Translations under genes and position numbers: made by a program
Part shown: piece after piece, positions 45,081 through 54,112 of the stretch
How the letters are laid out: each line of letters starts with the position of its first letter
Numbering within the stretch: the stretch's first letter is position 1
From: Micromonospora zamorensis
GTDB lineage: Bacteria; Actinomycetota; Actinomycetes; Mycobacteriales; Micromonosporaceae
Assembly (NCBI RefSeq): GCF_900090275.1
Contig: NZ_LT607755.1
Span: 4,464,001-4,528,000, forward strand
Direction of reading: 5' to 3'
Length of the DNA stretch: 64,000 nucleotides
Notes under the pieces: generated by a model
Database searches by the model: none
What the model was told of the DNA's origin: nothing
What the model saw: the letters and a program-made list of their open reading frames with translations, nothing else

Positions 45081-46775
45081 GTGCCCGCATCCACAGCAAC
45101 CGCACCGCACCCGCATCCCCTCGCCGCGGCCGCCCGCCTGGTGATGCTGGCGCTGATCGCCGTCCTGACCCTTTTCGCCACCCGTGACGTCGGCCAGCTG
45201 TGGTGGATCGCGTTGCTGGCGGTGGCCGGGCTGCCGTCCCTGCTGGCCCCGCAACACCGGCTGATCGCGCCGGTGAGCCGGGTGGCGGAGGTGGTGGTGC
45301 TGGGCCTCGCCGCGAGTCACGTGGCGGCGGTCGCGTCGATCGGCGGCACCGTCGGCGGCCTCGGCGCCTCGGCGGTGCTGCCCTACCTGGCGGTCCCGGT
45401 GACCGTCACCGCGCTGCGCCGCCGCTTCTCCGAGGGCACCGCCCTGCTCGCGGTCACCGCCGCCACCCTGCTGGTCAGCGGCGCGCTGACCCAGGTCGAC
45501 GGAGGGCCCCAGCTCGGCCAGCTCGGATACCTCGCGGTCTGCGCGCAGTGGCTCATCCTGGCGGCGCTGGGGCTCTACGCCGCCGGCACCCTGCACCGGG
45601 TGATGGCCGTCCGCAACGAGGGCAAACCCCAGCCGTACGCCGAGGCCACCCGACTGCTCACCCAGCTGCGGACGGTCGCCCGGCAGCTGCCCGGGGCCAC
45701 CCTGGATCCGGGCGGCATCTCCGAGCACCTGCTGGAGGAGTTGCGCACGGTGGCCCAGGCCGACCGGGGCGCGGTGCTGTCGGCCAGTGGCGGGGGCCGG
45801 CTCGTGGTGCTCGCCCAGGCCGGCGTCGACCGGGTGGACTGGGAGACGACACTCGACGCGGACTCGGCCATCGCCGACGCCTGGGCCAGCCAGCAGGCCA
45901 CGACGGCCGCGCGCTCGCAGTCCCGCTCACACCGTGGCGGCGACGTGTCCGCGCTGATCGTTCCGCTGGTCGCCGGGGTACGCACGGTGGGGCTGGTGGT
46001 GCTGGAGGCGGACGCCGCGCACGCGTACCCGCCGCCGGTGGTGTCGCGGGTGACAGCGCTGACCCGCCCGGCCGCGCTGCGGCTGGAGGCGGCGCTGCTC
46101 TTCGACGAGGTGCGTTCGCTCGCCACCAACGAGGAGCGGCAGCGGCTGGCCCGGGAGATCCACGACGGGGTGGCGCAGGAGCTGGTGATGGTCGGCTACG
46201 GCATCGACAACGCCCTGGCCACCGTCTTCGACGACGCCGACGAGACCGCCGAGGCCCTGCGTACGCTGCGCGCCGAGGTGACCCGGGTGATCCAGGAGCT
46301 GCGGCTGAGCCTCTTCGAGCTGCGCAGCGAGGTGGACCGGCAGGGCGGGCTGGCCGCGGCGATCGCCGAGTACGCGCGCACCGTCGGCGCGTCCGGAGGG
46401 TTGCGGGTGCACCTCTCGCTGGACGAGTCCACCGCGCGACTGCCGGCCGCCACCGAGGCCGAGTTGCTGCGCATCGCCCAGGAGGCGGTGACCAACGCCC
46501 GCAAGCACGCCGGAGCCTCGAATCTGTGGGTCACGTGTGAGGTCGACCCGCCGTATGCACAAATAGAAGTGTCGGATGACGGTCAGGGGATGGCTGACCA
46601 GCGCCCCGACGGACGGTACGGTCTTGCGATCATGGCCGAGAGGGCGGAACGTATCCGGGGCCGGTTGGAGATCAGGCCGCGGCAACCCAGCGGCACGACC
46701 GTGGCGGTGGTTCTCGGCACCTCGGCCCGGCGCGACAAAGTGCGCGACAGCGCAGCACCATCAGAAGGGGAGTAA
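45081..46775 (+). CDS. Membrane sensor histidine kinase (HisKA_3 type)
   Basis: 564 residues. Five or so hydrophobic helices in the first 165 residues, a GAF-like domain about 195-335, dimerisation/phosphoacceptor NEERQRLAREIHDGVAQELV with the His near residue 365, and an HATPase_c domain: ELLRIAQEAVTNARKHAGAS (N box), VSDDGQGMA (D/F box), GRYGLAIMAERAERIRG (G box). These mark the NarX/DesK class. The response regulator gene begins 8 bases later, so they form a two-component pair. The signal is unknown. Confidence 0.9.
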   Translation: MPASTATAPHPHPLAAAARLVMLALIAVLTLFATRDVGQLWWIALLAVAGLPSLLAPQHRLIAPVSRVAEVVVLGLAASHVAAVASIGGTVGGLGASAVLPYLAVPVTVTALRRRFSEGTALLAVTAATLLVSGALTQVDGGPQLGQLGYLAVCAQWLILAALGLYAAGTLHRVMAVRNEGKPQPYAEATRLLTQLRTVARQLPGATLDPGGISEHLLEELRTVAQADRGAVLSASGGGRLVVLAQAGVDRVDWETTLDADSAIADAWASQQATTAARSQSRSHRGGDVSALIVPLVAGVRTVGLVVLEADAAHAYPPPVVSRVTALTRPAALRLEAALLFDEVRSLATNEERQRLAREIHDGVAQELVMVGYGIDNALATVFDDADETAEALRTLRAEVTRVIQELRLSLFELRSEVDRQGGLAAAIAEYARTVGASGGLRVHLSLDESTARLPAATEAELLRIAQEAVTNARKHAGASNLWVTCEVDPPYAQIEVSDDGQGMADQRPDGRYGLAIMAERAERIRGRLEIRPRQPSGTTVAVVLGTSARRDKVRDSAAPSEGE

Positions 46776-46782
46776 CCCGAGG

Positions 46783-47451
46783 ATGACCACAAGTCCGACA
46801 CCGGCCACCCGCACCAAGGTCCTCCTTGTCGACGATCATGACCTGATTCGCAAGGGCCTGCGGCACGCCTTCGAGCGCGACCGCCAGTTCGAGGTCGTCG
46901 GTGAGGCGGCCACGGCGGCGGAGGGCGTACGCCAGGCCGGCGCCCTGCAGCCGGACGTGGTGATCATGGATCTGCGGCTGCCCGACGGCAGCGGCCTGGA
47001 GGCCACCCGCGCTCTGCGTAAGTCCAGCGCGTCGATGGGCATCGTGGTGCTGACCATGTACGCCGGCGACGACCAGCTCTTCGGCGCCCTGGAGGCCGGG
47101 GCGAGCGCCTTCGTGCCGAAGACCGCCCCGGCCGACGAGGTGGTGGCCGCCGCACGGCACGCCGCCTCCTCCCCCAGCGCGTTCACCGCCGCCGACCTGG
47201 CTGAGGCCATGAAGCGTCGGCTCGCCCCGTCCGGCCCGCAGTTGTCACCGCGGGAGGGGCAGGTGCTGCGGCTGCTCGCCGACGGAATGAGCGTGGCGGG
47301 CATCGCGAAGCAGCTGTTCGTCAGCGAGTCCACGGCCAAGACGCACATTTCCAAGCTCTACGAGAAGCTCGGCGCGGCCAACCGGGCTCAGGCCCTGATG
47401 ACCGCACTCCGGCTCGGCCTGCTCGAGGCACCGGACGCTCCCAAGTTCTGA
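46783..47451 (+). CDS. NarL/FixJ-type response regulator
   Basis: 222 residues from ATG 46783. Receiver domain with acidic pair in VLLVDDHDLIRKGL, phospho-acceptor Asp in VVIMDLRLPDGSG near residue 62, and Lys in SAFVPKTAPAD; LuxR-type HTH: LSPREGQVLRLLADGMSVAG, IAKQLFVSESTAKTHISKLY. It should activate or repress genes on phosphorylation by the kinase just upstream. Targets are not visible in the window. Confidence 0.92.
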   Translation: MTTSPTPATRTKVLLVDDHDLIRKGLRHAFERDRQFEVVGEAATAAEGVRQAGALQPDVVIMDLRLPDGSGLEATRALRKSSASMGIVVLTMYAGDDQLFGALEAGASAFVPKTAPADEVVAAARHAASSPSAFTAADLAEAMKRRLAPSGPQLSPREGQVLRLLADGMSVAGIAKQLFVSESTAKTHISKLYEKLGAANRAQALMTALRLGLLEAPDAPKF

Positions 47452-47484
47452 CCTGTCCCCGCTCGTCGAGCGGGACGTCGCGAC

Positions 47485-47523
47485 CGACGGTCCGCGCCAG
47501 CTTCGGCCAGGCGCGGACCGTCG
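47485..47523. terminator. Terminator hairpin after the response regulator gene
   Basis: Arms 47485-47498 (CGACGGTCCGCGCC) and 47510-47523 are perfectly complementary over 14 bp around an 11-base loop. It lies 34 bases after the regulator stop. Confidence 0.8.
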
Positions 47524-47639
47524 CGTATCGACCGACGTCGGCGGGCAACCTCCGGCGCGCTATGGTCTGGCGTGCGTGGCGGGTGCACAATACCCGCGCG
47601 GGCGACGACGCTCGCGTCGCGGATTCGAGGGGTTGACGC

Positions 47640-48449
47640 ATGCAGCGGCCGGACTGGGCACCCGACACCATCGACATCGAGCGCCCGAGCGTCGCGCGGA
47701 TGTACGACTACTACCTCGGCGGCTCCCACAACTTCGCCGCTGACCGAGCCGCGGCGCAGGCGATGGTCGCGGCGGTGCCGGAGGCGCCGCTGATGGCCCA
47801 GGCCAACCGGGCGTTCCTGCGCCGGGCCGTGCACCACCTCGCCGAGGCGGGGATCCGGCAGTTCCTGGACATCGGCTCGGGCATCCCGACCGTCGGCAAC
47901 GTGCACGAGATCGCCCAGCGGCTCGACCCGCAGTCACGCGTGGTCTATGTGGACGTCGACCCGGTGGCCGTGGCGCACAGCCGCGAGATCCTCGCCGGCA
48001 ACGAGCGGGCCGTGGTCGTCCAGGAGGACCTGCGGCGCCCGGAGGCGATCCTGGCCCACCCCGACGTCCGCAAGCTGCTCGACCTGAGCCAGCCGGTCGC
48101 CGTGATGGTGGTGGCCGTCCTGCACTTCGTCTCCGACGACGACCGACCGGCGGAGCTGCTGCGGACGCTGCGCGACGCGTTGGCCCCCGGCAGCTACCTC
48201 GTGCTGTCGCAGGCCAGCGACGACGGGCGCAGCGACGACGAACGCGCCGAGGCCGAGCGGGTCTACCGGCGTACCGACAACCCGCTGTGGGTGCGCAGCC
48301 GCGCCGAGTTGACCGAGTTGTTCGACGGGTTCGAGCTGCTCGACCCCGGCGTGGTCTGGGTGCCCGAGTGGCGACCGGACACCCCGGAGAGCGCGGAGGA
48401 CGCCGAGCGCGCGGTCTTCATGGGCGGCGTCGGGCGACTCGGTGACTGA
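47640..48449 (+). CDS. DUF574-type SAM-dependent methyltransferase
   Basis: 269 residues. The DUF574/Methyltransf_19 family motifs are clear: IERPSVARMYDYYLGGSHNF, ANRAFLRRAVHHLAEAGIRQ, FLDIGSGIPTVGNVHEIAQ (SAM site), VVYVDVDPVAVAHSREIL and VMVVAVLHFVSDDD. Widespread in actinomycetes in many copies; substrates are unknown. Its 3' end overlaps the GGDEF-EAL gene by eight bases, so the two are translated together. Confidence 0.88.
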   Translation: MQRPDWAPDTIDIERPSVARMYDYYLGGSHNFAADRAAAQAMVAAVPEAPLMAQANRAFLRRAVHHLAEAGIRQFLDIGSGIPTVGNVHEIAQRLDPQSRVVYVDVDPVAVAHSREILAGNERAVVVQEDLRRPEAILAHPDVRKLLDLSQPVAVMVVAVLHFVSDDDRPAELLRTLRDALAPGSYLVLSQASDDGRSDDERAEAERVYRRTDNPLWVRSRAELTELFDGFELLDPGVVWVPEWRPDTPESAEDAERAVFMGGVGRLGD

Positions 48450-50187
48450 GCTGCCCGAGGTGGCCACCCACCCGGGCACGTTCGCGCGCGCCTGGGCCAA
48501 AGCGGTCTCCGGCACCAGCTACCTGCCGATGACCCAGGCCCAGCTGGAAACCCTGCTACACCGGCTCACCGGGCAACTGGCCGGCGCGTTGCTCACCGAG
48601 CCGTTCGACCTGCGTGCCGGGCACCGGGTCGGCGCCGAGCTGGTCGCCGCACACATCGCCTCCGCGGAGGGCCTCGGTCGTACCGTCGAGGTCATCCAGC
48701 TCCGCCTTGTGCGCGACCTGGGGTTGGTGGCCGAGGACGTCGAGGATCGGATGGCCCGGCTGCTCGCGGCGGTGGCGACCGGCTACGCCCGCGCGTTGCG
48801 GGACCGGACGCTCGACGAGCAGGAGTCGATCCGCCGGGCCGCGATGAGGGCCCGCACCCAGGCCGAGCGGGCGCTGCGGGCCAGCGAGGCCCGGTTCCGG
48901 CATCAGGCCACCCACGACCCCCTCACCGGCCTGCCCAACCGGACGCTGTTCACCGAGCGGCTCACCGCCGCGCTGAACGAGCCGGGCCGGGGCGCGGAGC
49001 GGGTCGGGGTGTGCTTCCTGGACCTGGACCGCTTCAAGGTCGTGAACGACACCCTGGGGCACCAGGTTGGCGACCATCTGCTGGTCACCGTGGCCGAGCG
49101 GTTGTGCAAGGCCATGGGTGAGCACCTGCTGGCCCGCCTGGGCGGGGACGAGTTCGTCATCCTGGTGGAGCGCAGCGGCGGCACCGACGACATGCTGGAG
49201 GTGGCCGAGACCGCCCTGGCCGCGGTGCGGGCACCGGCGCTGGTCGACGGGCACGAGCTGCAGATCTCGGCGAGCATCGGCATCGTCGAGCGCCAGGTGG
49301 CCGGTGCCAACCCCAGCGACCTGATGCGGGCCGCCGACAGCACGCTGCACTGGGCGAAGGCCGCTGGCGGGGCCCGCTGGGCTCTCTACGACGCCGAGCG
49401 CAACCAACGTGAACTGGCCCGGTACGCGCTCTCCGCCGCCATCCCGGCCGCCCTGGAACGCGGCGAGTTCTACCTCGACTACCAGCCGCTGACCTCACTG
49501 CGCGACGGCAGCCTGGTCGGCGTCGAGGCGCTGGTCCGTTGGCGGCACCCGGAGCTGGGTGTGCTTCGACCGGACAGCTTCATCGGGTTGGCCGAGGAGA
49601 CCGGCCTGATCGTGCAGCTGGGTGGGTGGGTGCTGGCCGAGGCGTGCCGCGAGGCGGAGGCCTGGTCGGCCGGTAGCGCCGCCGCACCGTTCGTCAGCGT
49701 CAACCTGGCGGTACGCCAGGTGCACCGGCCCGGGCTGGTGCAGGAGGTCCGCGCGTTGCTGCGGCAGACCGGCCTACCGCCGGAGCGGCTGCAACTGGAG
49801 ATCACCGAGAGCACGATGATGAGCACCGCCGAGGAGCCGGTACGCGCCCTGCGGGTCCTGGCCGACCTCGGAGTGCGGATCGCCATCGACGACTTCGGCA
49901 CCGGCTACAGCAACCTGGCGTACCTGCGGGACCTGCCGGTGACCGAACTGAAGGTGGCCGGGGAGTTCGTGGCCGGCCTGCGGTCGCCGTCGGTCGGCCG
50001 CACCGACGAGCGGATCCTCGCCTCGCTGGTCTCGCTGGCGCACGCGCTGGACCTGACCGTCACTGCCGAGGGCGTGGAAACCGCCGGGCAGGCTGAGCGA
50101 CTGCGGGCGATCGGCTGCGACGCCGCCCAGGGCTGGCACTTCGGCCGCCCGGCCCCCGCCGATCGCATCCTGGCCCGCATCCGCTGA
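48442..50187 (+). CDS. GGDEF-EAL domain cyclic-di-GMP protein
   Basis: 581 residues, GTG start. No membrane helices; residues 1-145 form a helical N-terminal region of the type seen in actinobacterial c-di-GMP enzymes. Diguanylate cyclase domain about 150-310 with intact LGGDEF and VCFLDLDRFKVVNDTLGHQVGD. EAL phosphodiesterase domain about 330-581 with GVEALVRW (EAL), VNLAVRQ, LEITESTM, IAIDDFGTGYSN, TAEGVE, and QGWHFGRP. The usual K-x-D motif reads LKVAGEFV, so the Asp after the Lys is replaced. Both activities are plausible; net effect unknown. Confidence 0.9.
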   Translation: MTELPEVATHPGTFARAWAKAVSGTSYLPMTQAQLETLLHRLTGQLAGALLTEPFDLRAGHRVGAELVAAHIASAEGLGRTVEVIQLRLVRDLGLVAEDVEDRMARLLAAVATGYARALRDRTLDEQESIRRAAMRARTQAERALRASEARFRHQATHDPLTGLPNRTLFTERLTAALNEPGRGAERVGVCFLDLDRFKVVNDTLGHQVGDHLLVTVAERLCKAMGEHLLARLGGDEFVILVERSGGTDDMLEVAETALAAVRAPALVDGHELQISASIGIVERQVAGANPSDLMRAADSTLHWAKAAGGARWALYDAERNQRELARYALSAAIPAALERGEFYLDYQPLTSLRDGSLVGVEALVRWRHPELGVLRPDSFIGLAEETGLIVQLGGWVLAEACREAEAWSAGSAAAPFVSVNLAVRQVHRPGLVQEVRALLRQTGLPPERLQLEITESTMMSTAEEPVRALRVLADLGVRIAIDDFGTGYSNLAYLRDLPVTELKVAGEFVAGLRSPSVGRTDERILASLVSLAHALDLTVTAEGVETAGQAERLRAIGCDAAQGWHFGRPAPADRILARIR

Positions 50188-50210
50188 CCTCGGGCCGCGG
50201 CGGCCGGGCA

Positions 50211-50287
50211 TGATCCACTCGTCTTCCATGATGGCGGGGTATCCCTGGCATCAGGACACCCCGACTTTTTGAAACCGGAGTGGATCA
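50211..50287. repeat. Cruciform-like palindrome, family D copy 2 (inverted)
   Basis: Outer arms 50211-50220 (TGATCCACTC) and 50278-50287 pair perfectly; inner stem CGGGGTATCC (50235-50244) and GGACACCCCG (50254-50263) pairs with one mismatch. Read on the minus strand it resembles copy 1 at 26301-26383 through the blocks GTCGGGGTGTCC and the GATCA tips. It follows the GGDEF-EAL stop by 23 bases. Confidence 0.75.
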
Positions 50288-50312
50288 CGTGAGGGAGTGA
50301 TCGAGGATCCGA

Positions 50313-50350
50313 GTAGACAGCGTCTACGGTTGCTGGTAGACACTGTCTAT
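50313..50350. promoter_or_regulatory. Twin operators for the TetR protein
   Basis: Two near-identical palindromes, GTAGACAGCGTCTAC (50313-50327) and GTAGACACTGTCTAT (50336-50350), have centres 23 bp apart. The second overlaps the start codon at 50349. This is a classic arrangement for TetR autorepression. No other copy is visible in the window. Confidence 0.8.
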
Positions 50351-50933
50351 GGACGGGGACGAGAAGGGGCTACGGGCGCGGCTGGTCGCCGTCGGGGTGG
50401 ACCTGGTGCTCAGCGAGGGCCAGTCGGCCGTGTCACTGCGGGAGATCGCCCGCCGCGCCGGGGTTTCACACGGCGCCCCGCGCCGCTACTTCCCCACCCA
50501 CGTCGACCTGCTCTCCGCCATCGCCCGGGAGGGCTTCGCCGACCTCACCGCCCGCGTCGAGGAGACGATGCGCGACGTCGACCCGGACCCGCGTACCCGA
50601 TTGACCGCGCTGGCCCGGACGTACCTGGACTTCGCGGCGGCCCATCGCGGCATGTTCGAGCTGATGTTCCGTCACGACCTGCTGGACAGCGGCCGGCTGC
50701 GGCTGCGCGAGACGAGCCTGCCGCTGTTCGACGTGCTCGCCGACCTGGTGGCCCAGGTACGCCGGCCGACTGACGCCCCTGCCCCGGTGCTCGCCGGCGC
50801 GCTCTGGGCCAACCTGCACGGCATCGCCCAGCTCTGGGCCTGGGGCAGCCTGCCGCTGGCCACCGGCGCCACCGAGGACGACACCCTGCTGCGCGCCGCG
50901 CTCGACGCCCATCTCGGCCCGAACCCCACCTGA
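50349..50933 (+). CDS. TetR-family transcriptional regulator
   Basis: 194 residues. N-terminal HTH: LRARLVAVGVDLVLSEGQSA, VSLREIARRAGVSHGAPRRY (with recognition helix), FPTHVDLLSAIAREG. C-terminal ligand domain of the TetR_C_13/WHG type (YLDFAAAHRGMFELMF, HDLL, ALWANLHGIAQLWAWGSLPL). No Shine-Dalgarno is seen; the start coincides with the second operator, so the transcript may be leaderless. It precedes the acyltransferase gene by 19 bases, so a lipid-related ligand is possible. Confidence 0.9.
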   Translation: MDGDEKGLRARLVAVGVDLVLSEGQSAVSLREIARRAGVSHGAPRRYFPTHVDLLSAIAREGFADLTARVEETMRDVDPDPRTRLTALARTYLDFAAAHRGMFELMFRHDLLDSGRLRLRETSLPLFDVLADLVAQVRRPTDAPAPVLAGALWANLHGIAQLWAWGSLPLATGATEDDTLLRAALDAHLGPNPT

Positions 50934-50952
50934 ACCCGAACCCGGAGAACAC

Positions 50953-51615
50953 GTGCCCCTGCTGTACGACCTCACCAAGCTGACCGTCGGCACCACGCTG
51001 CGGCTGGGCTGGCGGCCCCGCGTGGAAGGGCTGGAGCATCTGCCCCGGCACGGCGGCGCGATCCTCGCCGGCAACCACCTGTCCGTCGCCGACGAGTTGT
51101 TCCTCGTCACCGCGGCGCCCCGACACGTGACCTTCTGGGCCAAGGCCGAGTACTTCACCGGCCGAGGTCCGGGCGGCTGGCTCAACCGGCGCATCGTCGC
51201 CGGCATGGGTGCCATCCGGGTCGACCGCGCCGACGGCCGAGCCGCCCTGCGCGCCCTCGACGCCGCCGTACCGGTGCTGCGCGCCGGCGGCCTGGTCGCC
51301 GTCTACCCGGAGGGCACCCGCTCGCCGGACGGACGGCTCTACCGGGGCCGCGTCGGGATGACCCGCCTGGCCCGCGACGCCGAGGTGCCGATCATCCCGG
51401 TCGGCGTCACCGGCACCGCCGAGGTGCTGCCGGTCGACGCGCGGCTGCCCCGCCGGCACCCCGTCACCCTGCGGTTCGGCCCGCCGATCCCGGTCGCCGA
51501 ACGGATCAACGGCCCACGCGACATCCGGACGGTCACCGACGAGGTCATGGCGGCGATCCAGAAGCTCACCGGCCAGGAGTACGTGCCTCGCTACGCACCG
51601 ACCCGGGAGAGCTGA
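50953..51615 (+). CDS. 1-acyl-sn-glycerol-3-phosphate acyltransferase-like protein
   Basis: 220 residues, GTG start. PlsC family: block I NHLSVADE (H-x4-D), block III YPEGTRSPDGRLYRGRVGMT, and VPIIPVGVTGTAEVLP. It transfers acyl groups to lysophosphatidate or a similar acceptor in membrane lipid synthesis. Homologue Rv2182c lies by the same neighbours in M. tuberculosis. It is probably cotranscribed with the TetR gene and converges with the PimB-like gene 14 bases away. Confidence 0.9.
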   Translation: MPLLYDLTKLTVGTTLRLGWRPRVEGLEHLPRHGGAILAGNHLSVADELFLVTAAPRHVTFWAKAEYFTGRGPGGWLNRRIVAGMGAIRVDRADGRAALRALDAAVPVLRAGGLVAVYPEGTRSPDGRLYRGRVGMTRLARDAEVPIIPVGVTGTAEVLPVDARLPRRHPVTLRFGPPIPVAERINGPRDIRTVTDEVMAAIQKLTGQEYVPRYAPTRES

Positions 51616-51629
51616 GCACGGCGCTGCGG

Positions 51630-52754
51630 TCAGCCGGCGAGCAACGCCGCCATCCGGTCCGCCTGCGCCTCCCAGCGCCACTCCCGCTCCACCCACGCCC
51701 GGCCGGCAGCACCCAACTGGCGAGCCAGGTCCCGGTCGGCGAGAAGCCGGGCGACCCGGTCGGCGAGCTGCGCGACGTCCCGACCGCGGACGACGTAGCC
51801 GGTCTCCCCCTCACGGACCGCATCCGGTGCGCCCCCGGAGTCACCGGCCACCACCGGCAGGCCGGTCGCGGAGGCCTCCAGGTAGACGATGCCCAACCCC
51901 TCCACGTCGAGACCGCGGTTGCGGGTGCGGCAGGGCATCGCGTAGACGTCGCCCGCCGCGTAGTGCGCCGGCAACTCGGCCGACGGCACCGAGCCGGTGA
52001 ACACGACGTCCCGTTCCACACCGATCTGCCGGGCCAGCTTCTCCAGGGTGGCCCGGTACGGCCCGCCGCCGACGATCAGCAGCGCCGCCTCGGGCACCCG
52101 GCGACGGATCTCCGGCAGTGCCCGGATCAGCATGTCCTGACCCTTGCGCGGCACCAGCCGGGACACGCAGACCACCACCGGCCGGTCGGTCAGCCCGAGC
52201 CGGGCCCGGACCTGCTCACCGTCCACTGTCGGGTGGTAGGTGTCCACGTCGACCCCGGGCGCCAAGCGGCGGAGCTCGGTCACCCCGTCCAGCACACGGG
52301 CCAACCGGCTGCGGGTGTACTCGCCGAGGTAGGTGGTGACGTCGACGCCCCGGCCGATGCGCCGCAGCGCCGGCCGGGCCGCCGGCAGCGCCGCCCAACC
52401 GACCTCGTGGCCGTGGGTCTGCGCCACCACCCGGCGTACGCCGGCCCGCCGCCGCAGACCGGCGGCGAGCAACCCCAACGGCGCCGCCGCCCCGAACCAC
52501 ACCGTGTCGCAGTCGTACGCGCGAGCCAGCCGCGCCGCCCTGCGGGCGATCAACGGGGTGGGCAACAGCACCCGGGTGCGCTCCCGGATCACCTCGAACG
52601 GCTGGTCGGCGTCGAACTTCGCGGCACCGCGCCAGCTCGACGCGTACACGACCACCGAGCCGGCCGGTTGACGCACCGCGAGGTTGTGCACGAAGGACTG
52701 GATCCCGCCCGGGCGGGGCGGGAAGTCGTTGGTGATCAGCAGTGTGCGGCTCAT
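51630..52754 (-). CDS. PimB'-like GT4 glycosyltransferase
   Basis: 374 residues. ATG 52754 overlaps the M48 protease stop by ATGA. GT-B fold: LLITNDFPPRPGGIQSFVHN, VVAQTHGHEVGW, RRLAPGVDVDTYHP, nucleotide-sugar site VSRLVPRKGQDMLIRALPEI and the E-x7-E region RGLDVEGLGIVYLEASATGL. Matches Rv2188c/PimB', the mannosyltransferase that makes Ac1PIM2 from Ac1PIM1 in mycobacteria. In Micromonosporaceae, which also contain PIMs, this role is plausible but inferred. Confidence 0.88.
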   Translation of the reverse strand: MSRTLLITNDFPPRPGGIQSFVHNLAVRQPAGSVVVYASSWRGAAKFDADQPFEVIRERTRVLLPTPLIARRAARLARAYDCDTVWFGAAAPLGLLAAGLRRRAGVRRVVAQTHGHEVGWAALPAARPALRRIGRGVDVTTYLGEYTRSRLARVLDGVTELRRLAPGVDVDTYHPTVDGEQVRARLGLTDRPVVVCVSRLVPRKGQDMLIRALPEIRRRVPEAALLIVGGGPYRATLEKLARQIGVERDVVFTGSVPSAELPAHYAAGDVYAMPCRTRNRGLDVEGLGIVYLEASATGLPVVAGDSGGAPDAVREGETGYVVRGRDVAQLADRVARLLADRDLARQLGAAGRAWVEREWRWEAQADRMAALLAG

Positions 52755-54010
52755 CGGCCAGACTCCCGGGCGTACGCGCGGGCGGCGGCGATCCGCTCCA
52801 CGGTGGACGGATGCGAGGCCGAGTAGAGGTATTCCCAGCGCGGCGGATCGGGGTCGCCGAGGTTGACCGAGCCGAGCCGGCGCTGCATCGACTCGAAGGC
52901 CTCCGGGTCGCGGGTGAGCGCGAGCGCATGGGCGTCGGCTCGTGCCTCCACCCGCCGCGACATCAGTGCCTGGACCGGCGCGGCGACCAGCCCGGCCACC
53001 GTGACGAGGGCCAGCAGCAGCGGGAACGCGCTCGGTTGGGCGACCGAGTCGACACCGGCCAGCCGTAGCAGCGGCCCCCACGAGCCGAGCAGGTAGAGCG
53101 CCACCACCGCGGCGGCGGCACCCAACGCCCCGGTCAGCGTGCCGGCCGCCACGTCGGAGTCCTTGGCGTGCCCCAACTCGTGCGCCACCACGGCGGTCAC
53201 CTCGGCCGGGGTCGCCTCGGTCAGCAACGTGTCGTAGACGACGACCCGCCGCGTCGGGCCGAGACCGGAGACGTACGCGTTGACCGCCTTGGTGCGCCGG
53301 GAGGCGTCGGCGACCAGCACGTCGCGCACCGGCACCCCGTCGCGGGCCGCCATGCTCATCAGCTCGGTGCGCAACTGGCCCTGCTCCATCGGGGTGAACC
53401 GGTTGAACACCGGCTCGACCAGCACCGGCAGCACGAACGACAGCAGCACCACCAGCAGCGCCGCACCACCCGCGCCGAACGCCCACCACCAGCGCGGCGC
53501 GAGCCGGATGACCGCGTAGAAGCCGAACAGCGCCACCGCGCCGATCACCGCGCTGACCGCGTACGACTTGAGCAGGTCGACCGCCCAGCCGCTCCAACCG
53601 TTGGTGCTCAACCCGTAGCGGGTGAGCACGCTCTGACGCCAGGCGGCGAACGGGAGCGTGACGAGGTCGGCGACGAGGACCACGGCCAGCCCACCGAGCA
53701 CGGCCTGCGCGGCCCAGTGCCCGCCGAAGGGCCGAGCCACCAGCTCGATCAGACGGCTGCCCAGCGGGGTGAGCCCGAGCGCCAGGGCGACCAACAGCCC
53801 GACGGCGAGCGCGGTGTAGCCGCCGGGGCGCAGCGCGGCCCGGAACTCCCGCCCCTTGGCCACCTGCTCCGCCGGCAGGTCGCCCAGCGCGGCGAGCTGG
53901 TCGGCGCGGGGTGCCGGAGGTCGGTGCCACGGAATGAGCAGCGCGGCGAGCACGACCAACGCGACGGTCAAGCCGGCCAGGGTCAGCAACGCCCACCCGC
54001 GCGGGGTCAC
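52751..54010 (-). CDS. M48-family membrane metalloprotease (Ste24-like)
   Basis: 419 residues, GTG start. Several membrane helices (TLAGLTVALVVLAALLIPW, LAVGLLVALALGLTPLGSR, and more), the zinc motif VVAHELGHAKDSD near residue 280 (HELGH), and third ligand Glu in VEARADAHALALTRDPEAFE. M48 peptidases such as Ste24 or HtpX degrade membrane proteins or process prenylated peptides. It reads into the PimB-like gene with a four-base overlap. The function of the actinobacterial member is unknown. Confidence 0.9.
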   Translation of the reverse strand: MTPRGWALLTLAGLTVALVVLAALLIPWHRPPAPRADQLAALGDLPAEQVAKGREFRAALRPGGYTALAVGLLVALALGLTPLGSRLIELVARPFGGHWAAQAVLGGLAVVLVADLVTLPFAAWRQSVLTRYGLSTNGWSGWAVDLLKSYAVSAVIGAVALFGFYAVIRLAPRWWWAFGAGGAALLVVLLSFVLPVLVEPVFNRFTPMEQGQLRTELMSMAARDGVPVRDVLVADASRRTKAVNAYVSGLGPTRRVVVYDTLLTEATPAEVTAVVAHELGHAKDSDVAAGTLTGALGAAAAVVALYLLGSWGPLLRLAGVDSVAQPSAFPLLLALVTVAGLVAAPVQALMSRRVEARADAHALALTRDPEAFESMQRRLGSVNLGDPDPPRWEYLYSASHPSTVERIAAARAYARESGR

Positions 54011-54112
54011 CGCGTCACCACCCGTCGTACCCCGCTCATCGCGCCGCTCCTCCCGCCGTGACCGCTCATCCTATGGCCCGCGGAAAGCGCGCTCCCGGGC
54101 GCGGTCTCGCGC

